This document shows, in pieces, positions 60,552 through 64,000 of a stretch of 64,000 nt of DNA. The notes below the pieces were generated by a model. It searched no databases, was not told where the DNA came from, and saw only the letters and a program-made list of their open reading frames with translations. The stretch lies in assembly GCF_900095285.1 (NCBI RefSeq), contig NZ_LT607734.1:1240001-1304000 (forward strand). Direction: 5' to 3'. Each line of letters begins with the position of its first letter. Position 1 is the stretch's first letter. The stretch comes from Fusobacterium gastrosuis. GTDB taxonomy: Bacteria > Fusobacteriota > Fusobacteriia > Fusobacteriales > Fusobacteriaceae. Position numbers and translations under genes: made by a program.

Positions 60552-61204
60552 AAAATATAGTTATTATAGGTGCTGGTGGTCATGCAAAAGTAGTAGTTGA
60601 TATTTTTTTAAAAAGAAAAAAAATTTTAAAAGAAAATATTAATATAGTTGGATTTTTGGATGATTCGTATAGTGATGACAGACAAAAATATATTTTTAAT
60701 ATACCGATACTAGGTAAAATTGATTTGATTGAAAAAGGGTTATTAAAAAAGAAATATGAATATATAATAGGTATCGGAAACAATAAGGTTAGAGAAATAA
60801 TTTTTAATAAATATAAAAATATAAAGTATTGTACGGCAGTACATCCAAATGCAATAATAGGCGAGTATGTAGAAATAGGACAAGGGACTGTAATAATGGC
60901 AAATGTGGTAGTAAATCCAGATACAAAAATAGGGAAACATTGTATATTAAATACCTCATCTGTTGTAGAACACGATAATTATATTGATGATTTTGTACAT
61001 ATATCACCGAATGCAACATTATGTGGAGAAGTAAAAATAAAAAAAGGAAGTTGGATAGGAGCAAATGCTGTTATAAAAAATCAAAAAAAAATAGGAAAAG
61101 ATGTAATAGTAGGTGCTGGAACTGTAATTATAAAAGATATAGAAGATAATTGCACAGCTGTTGGAAATCCTGGAAAAGTTATAAAAATAAATAAGGAAGT
61201 TTAA
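60548..61204 (+). CDS. PglD/NeuD-type sugar acetyltransferase
   Basis: A 218-residue left-handed beta-helix acetyltransferase: an N-terminal nucleotide-binding piece (NIVIIGAGGHAKVVVDIFL), then hexapeptide repeats (about 95-190) with the catalytic His in NTSSVVEHDNYIDDFVHISP and the C-terminal AVGNPGKVIK. PglD N-acetylates the 4-amino sugar to make UDP-diNAcBac. The four proteins (PglF, PglE, PglC, PglD types) complete this route in four adjacent genes. Confidence 0.93.
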   Translation: MKNIVIIGAGGHAKVVVDIFLKRKKILKENINIVGFLDDSYSDDRQKYIFNIPILGKIDLIEKGLLKKKYEYIIGIGNNKVREIIFNKYKNIKYCTAVHPNAIIGEYVEIGQGTVIMANVVVNPDTKIGKHCILNTSSVVEHDNYIDDFVHISPNATLCGEVKIKKGSWIGANAVIKNQKKIGKDVIVGAGTVIIKDIEDNCTAVGNPGKVIKINKEV

Positions 61205-61205
61205 A

Positions 61206-62309
61206 ATGGATAAAAAAGTTTTAATAATTGCAACAGTTTATAGTTTTATAAGTCATTTTGAAAAAAATGATATAAAATTATTACAAGAATTGGGGTATAA
61301 AGTAGTAGTTGCATCTAATTTTGAGGGGTATAAAAATGAATTGGAACATTTGAATGTAGAAAAACTGAATATTAATTTTGCTAGAAGCCCTTTTGCATTA
61401 AAAAATTTAAAATCTTTTTTTCAATTGAATAAATATATAAAAAATAATAAAATTGATTTGATTCATTGTCATACTCCTGTTGGAGGAGTAATAGCGAGAT
61501 TGATTGGTAAATTTAATAAAACAAAAGTAATATACACAGCACATGGATTTCATTTTTTTAAAGGAGCTTCATTATTAAATTGGTTGATTTATTATCCGAT
61601 AGAAAAAATTTTATCAAAATATACAGATGTTTTAATAACAATAAATAATGAAGATTATGAATTAGCTAAAAATAAATTTTATGCAAAAAAAGTAGAGTAT
61701 ATTCCAGGTGTTGGGGTAGATACAGAAAAAATAGCCAAAATAGAAGTAGATAAAAAGAAAAAAAGAGAAGAATTGGGATTAAAAGAAGATGAAATTATAC
61801 TTTTATCCGTGGGAGAATTAAGTACTAGAAAGAATCATATAATACCAATTAGAGCATTAGAAAAACTGAAACAATATAATATTAAATATTTAATATGTGG
61901 GATAGGAAATTTAGATAAATATTTAAAAGATGAATGCAAGAAATTAAGAATAGAAGATAAAGTGATTTTTTTAGGTTATAGAAAAGATATATATGAACTT
62001 TGTAAAATATCTGATATATATATATTTCCATCTTTACAAGAAGGATTGCCTGTTGCTTTAATGGAGGCTATGGCTACTGGGCTTCCTGTAATAGCTTCTA
62101 ATATAAGAGGAAATAATGATTTAGTAGAAAATGATATTAATGGCTTTTTGATTAATAGTGAAAGTGAATATTCTGAGAAAATAGAAATTTTTTTACAAAA
62201 AATTAATTTGAGATTAGAAATAGGTAAAGAAAATAATAAGAAGATAAAGAATAATTTCGATATAAAAATTATTTCAAAAAAAATGAGAGAAATATATTCA
62301 AAATTGTAA
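61206..62309 (+). CDS. Glycosyltransferase family 4
   Basis: A retaining GT-B glycosyltransferase of 367 residues. N-terminal acceptor domain with LIHCHTPVGGVIARLIG and YTAHGFHFFKGASLLNW; C-terminal donor domain with SVGELSTRKNHIIPIRALEKL, then the ED-type motif FPSLQEGLPVALMEAMATGLPV. HTPVGG and AHGFHFF are typical of PglA-like and EpsD-like enzymes that add the second sugar. It starts 1 base after the acetyltransferase stop. Confidence 0.92.
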   Translation: MDKKVLIIATVYSFISHFEKNDIKLLQELGYKVVVASNFEGYKNELEHLNVEKLNINFARSPFALKNLKSFFQLNKYIKNNKIDLIHCHTPVGGVIARLIGKFNKTKVIYTAHGFHFFKGASLLNWLIYYPIEKILSKYTDVLITINNEDYELAKNKFYAKKVEYIPGVGVDTEKIAKIEVDKKKKREELGLKEDEIILLSVGELSTRKNHIIPIRALEKLKQYNIKYLICGIGNLDKYLKDECKKLRIEDKVIFLGYRKDIYELCKISDIYIFPSLQEGLPVALMEAMATGLPVIASNIRGNNDLVENDINGFLINSESEYSEKIEIFLQKINLRLEIGKENNKKIKNNFDIKIISKKMREIYSKL

Positions 62310-62335
62310 AATAGGAGGGAGGATAATACTTCATA

Positions 62336-63502
62336 ATGTATTATCATAATAGGAAAATGAATGTATTGGTGTACGGAACATTTGACCATTTTCATTATGG
62401 GCATAAAAGGCTTCTAGATAGAGCTAGGAAATATGGTGAAAATCTTTATATTGGAGTATGTACAGATGAGTTTAGTTTAAAAAAAGGTAAAAAACCAAAT
62501 TTTTCATATAAAGAGAGATGCGAAATTGTAAAAAAATATCCAGGAGTAATTAAAGTATTTCCCCAAGATTCATTTGAACAAAAAGAAGAAGATATAAAAA
62601 AATATGGGATAGATTTTTTAGTATCTGGAGATGATTGGTATGGAAATAATGATCATTTAAAATCTTTTTGTGAAGTCATTTATTTAGAGAGAACCCCTAA
62701 TATTTCTAGTACTTCCATTAGAATGAATAAAAAACAAATACAAGAAAAGCTATTAAAAATGATGAAAGAAATAGATGAAGTCTGTACATCTAATTCTATT
62801 CAATATTGGTTATCTGCAGGAAGCCTACTTGGTGCTGTACGCCATAGAGGCTTTATACCATGGGATGATGATATTGATATAGTAATGCCTAGAAAAGATT
62901 TTGAAAAATTTAAGAAAATATCTTCTGATTTTTTAAATAAACAATATAGAATAGTCGATTGTGGAGATAAAACTGATGAGCTTTATGAAGAATACTTAGG
63001 ACCAATGATGAAAGTTATTGATACCAATAAAGAATATTATAAAGATGGTAAATATGTAGGAGTATTTATAGACATAAATCCTTTAGATAGATATTCCAAT
63101 AACTTTTTTATTAGAAAGCTTCAAGAAATTCCTAAAATTTTATATTGTGGCAAAAAGAAAGCAAGACAAAACTTAAAAGATCAAAAAAAATTTAAAAAGA
63201 AATTAATATTCTTAATCTCTAAATTTTTTATAGTATTTCCCGATATTGTTATAGAAAAAATTGTACACATAGTTAGTCATTTTTTGAATAAAGAGAAGAA
63301 TAAGTATTATATGCATTGTAGTAAGGTGATATTTAAAGGTGTCTTCAAAGAAGAAGAAATTTTTCCTTTAAAAAAAGTAAAGTTTGAAGAGGCACTATTG
63401 TTTATACCTAATCATCCAGAAAATTATTTGAAAAGTAAATATGGAGATTACATGAAGATTCCTGATGAAGAAAATAGAAAAAATCATAGTGTAGGTGAAT
63501 AA
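62336..63502 (+). CDS. Fused cytidylyltransferase-LicD protein
   Basis: Two enzymes in one chain (388 residues). Residues 1-140 are a TagD/CTP-type nucleotidyltransferase: VLVYGTFDHFHYGHKRLLDR (HxGH), GVCTDEFSLKKGK, YKERCEIV and ISSTSIRM. Residues about 150-388 are a LicD transferase: YWLSAGSLLGAVRHRGFIPW, WDDDIDIVMPRKDFEKF. Together they probably activate a polyol or phosphocholine as CDP and move it to the polysaccharide. The start is uncertain: the ATG at 62336 has its SD 13 bases away, and the ATG at 62357 has a closer AGGAAA and fits the family start. Confidence 0.88.
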   Translation: MYYHNRKMNVLVYGTFDHFHYGHKRLLDRARKYGENLYIGVCTDEFSLKKGKKPNFSYKERCEIVKKYPGVIKVFPQDSFEQKEEDIKKYGIDFLVSGDDWYGNNDHLKSFCEVIYLERTPNISSTSIRMNKKQIQEKLLKMMKEIDEVCTSNSIQYWLSAGSLLGAVRHRGFIPWDDDIDIVMPRKDFEKFKKISSDFLNKQYRIVDCGDKTDELYEEYLGPMMKVIDTNKEYYKDGKYVGVFIDINPLDRYSNNFFIRKLQEIPKILYCGKKKARQNLKDQKKFKKKLIFLISKFFIVFPDIVIEKIVHIVSHFLNKEKNKYYMHCSKVIFKGVFKEEEIFPLKKVKFEEALLFIPNHPENYLKSKYGDYMKIPDEENRKNHSVGE

Positions 63503-63503
63503 T

Positions 63504-64000
63504 ATGAATAATATATATATAGTTCATCGTGATATAGATTTTTCAAAAGAATTAATAAATTATTTAAATAAAAAAACTGCTTATAATATAATAGGGATAC
63601 CTTTAAAAATAAATTTTTTAGAAAAAATAATATATAAGTTTTCTATGATATTAAAAAAAGATTGGACAAAATTCTGGGCATATTCTTTATCAAAAACTAT
63701 TAAAATATCCTCTAAAGAAGATTTTATTATAATAATTGATTCGGGGAGAGGAAAATATTTTGCACCTTTACTTAGAAAAAAATATCCAAATAATAGAATG
63801 GCTTTTTGGTTTTGGAATATTGTTTCAGATTTAAAAAATTTTAAAGACATTGAAAGTATATTTTCTAGAAATATATTTACATTTGATAAAAATGATTCAT
63901 TGAAATATAATTTAAAATATCTTAATCAATTTTATTGGAGTACTAACGATTATGAAGAAAGCATTCCAAATATATTATATGATGTTGTATTTATAGGATT
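63504..64000 (+). CDS. Lipopolysaccharide biosynthesis-type protein, 5' part (cut by window end)
   Basis: The frame is open from ATG 63504 to the window end (165 codons), starting 1 base after the LicD fusion stop, so it is the next gene of the operon. It has the pattern RMAFWFWNIVSD, then FTFDKNDSLKYNLKYLNQFY, seen in some capsule and LPS glycosyltransferase-like proteins. The fold and sugar are unknown. No signal peptide is seen. Confidence 0.72.
   Translation, partial: MNNIYIVHRDIDFSKELINYLNKKTAYNIIGIPLKINFLEKIIYKFSMILKKDWTKFWAYSLSKTIKISSKEDFIIIIDSGRGKYFAPLLRKKYPNNRMAFWFWNIVSDLKNFKDIESIFSRNIFTFDKNDSLKYNLKYLNQFYWSTNDYEESIPNILYDVVFIG

Noticed and set aside
61976..62404. 142-codon minus-strand frame at the end of the glycosyltransferase
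   Set aside because: Antisense of a GT4 donor domain and the next gene; no promoter or ribosome site.

Overview
The window is about 64 kb of very AT-rich DNA whose gene content points to a Fusobacterium or close relative. It has a type Vd patatin autotransporter of the FplA kind, an outer-membrane envelope, AT-rich codons, strong AGGAGG ribosome sites and TTGACA/TATAAT promoters. I see no rRNA, tRNA or CRISPR array, and no intact transposon.

Layout. 1-6.8 kb: housekeeping genes on the + strand (3' end of priA, def, an FtsB-like gene, glpX, a membrane protein, aroA, aroC, a TauE-type permease) closed by a strong terminator. 6.8-22.5 kb: an accessory island. It opens with the relic of a WYL-type regulator. 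Eight co-oriented genes follow: a HerA-like ATPase with a long Ser/Thr/Gly tract, a glycine-zipper membrane protein, an unknown protein, a GrpE-like coiled-coil protein split over two frames at a perfect A_AAA_AAG slippery heptamer, two giant Hsp70-like ATPases, a RavA-like MoxR AAA+ ATPase and a ViaA-like VWA protein. A second gene relic ends the island. This set is the best candidate for an undescribed NTP-driven conflict or defence system. 22.6-24.9 kb: an Orn/Lys/Arg decarboxylase fused to an arginase-fold domain that has lost two metal-bridging aspartates.

25-33 kb: mostly minus strand (FMN reductase with a clear operator, small unknowns, a GNAT enzyme, an RNA uridine methyltransferase, FtsL-like, rsmH, yggT, pgsA, pnp). 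33-48.5 kb: mixed metabolism and envelope (FplA-like autotransporter, a second TauE permease, galM, a two-gene LysO exporter, isochorismatase, DJ-1, AbgT transporter, sppA, ybaB, a DUF374 acyltransferase, metG, galU, cbiK). 48.6-52.6 kb: minus strand (L,D-transpeptidase, ModA-like lipoprotein, asparaginase, proline iminopeptidase, DinJ/YafQ toxin-antitoxin pair). 52.8-55.1 kb: a PhnC/PhnE-PhnE ABC transporter with no binding-protein gene beside it. 55.2-64 kb: the start of a surface polysaccharide locus: Wzz, then the four enzymes expected for a diNAcBac-type first sugar (PglF, PglE, PglC and PglD types), a GT4 glycosyltransferase, a cytidylyltransferase-LicD fusion and a sugar-transfer-like gene cut by the window end.

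How the island could work (inference): HerA-like and RavA-like ATPases act as NTP-driven motors, the two Hsp70-like proteins with their GrpE-like exchange factor act as sensor or chaperone, and the VWA and glycine-zipper proteins act as adaptor and possible membrane effector. Function is unproven. All functional calls rest on motif reading by eye; no database search was possible.
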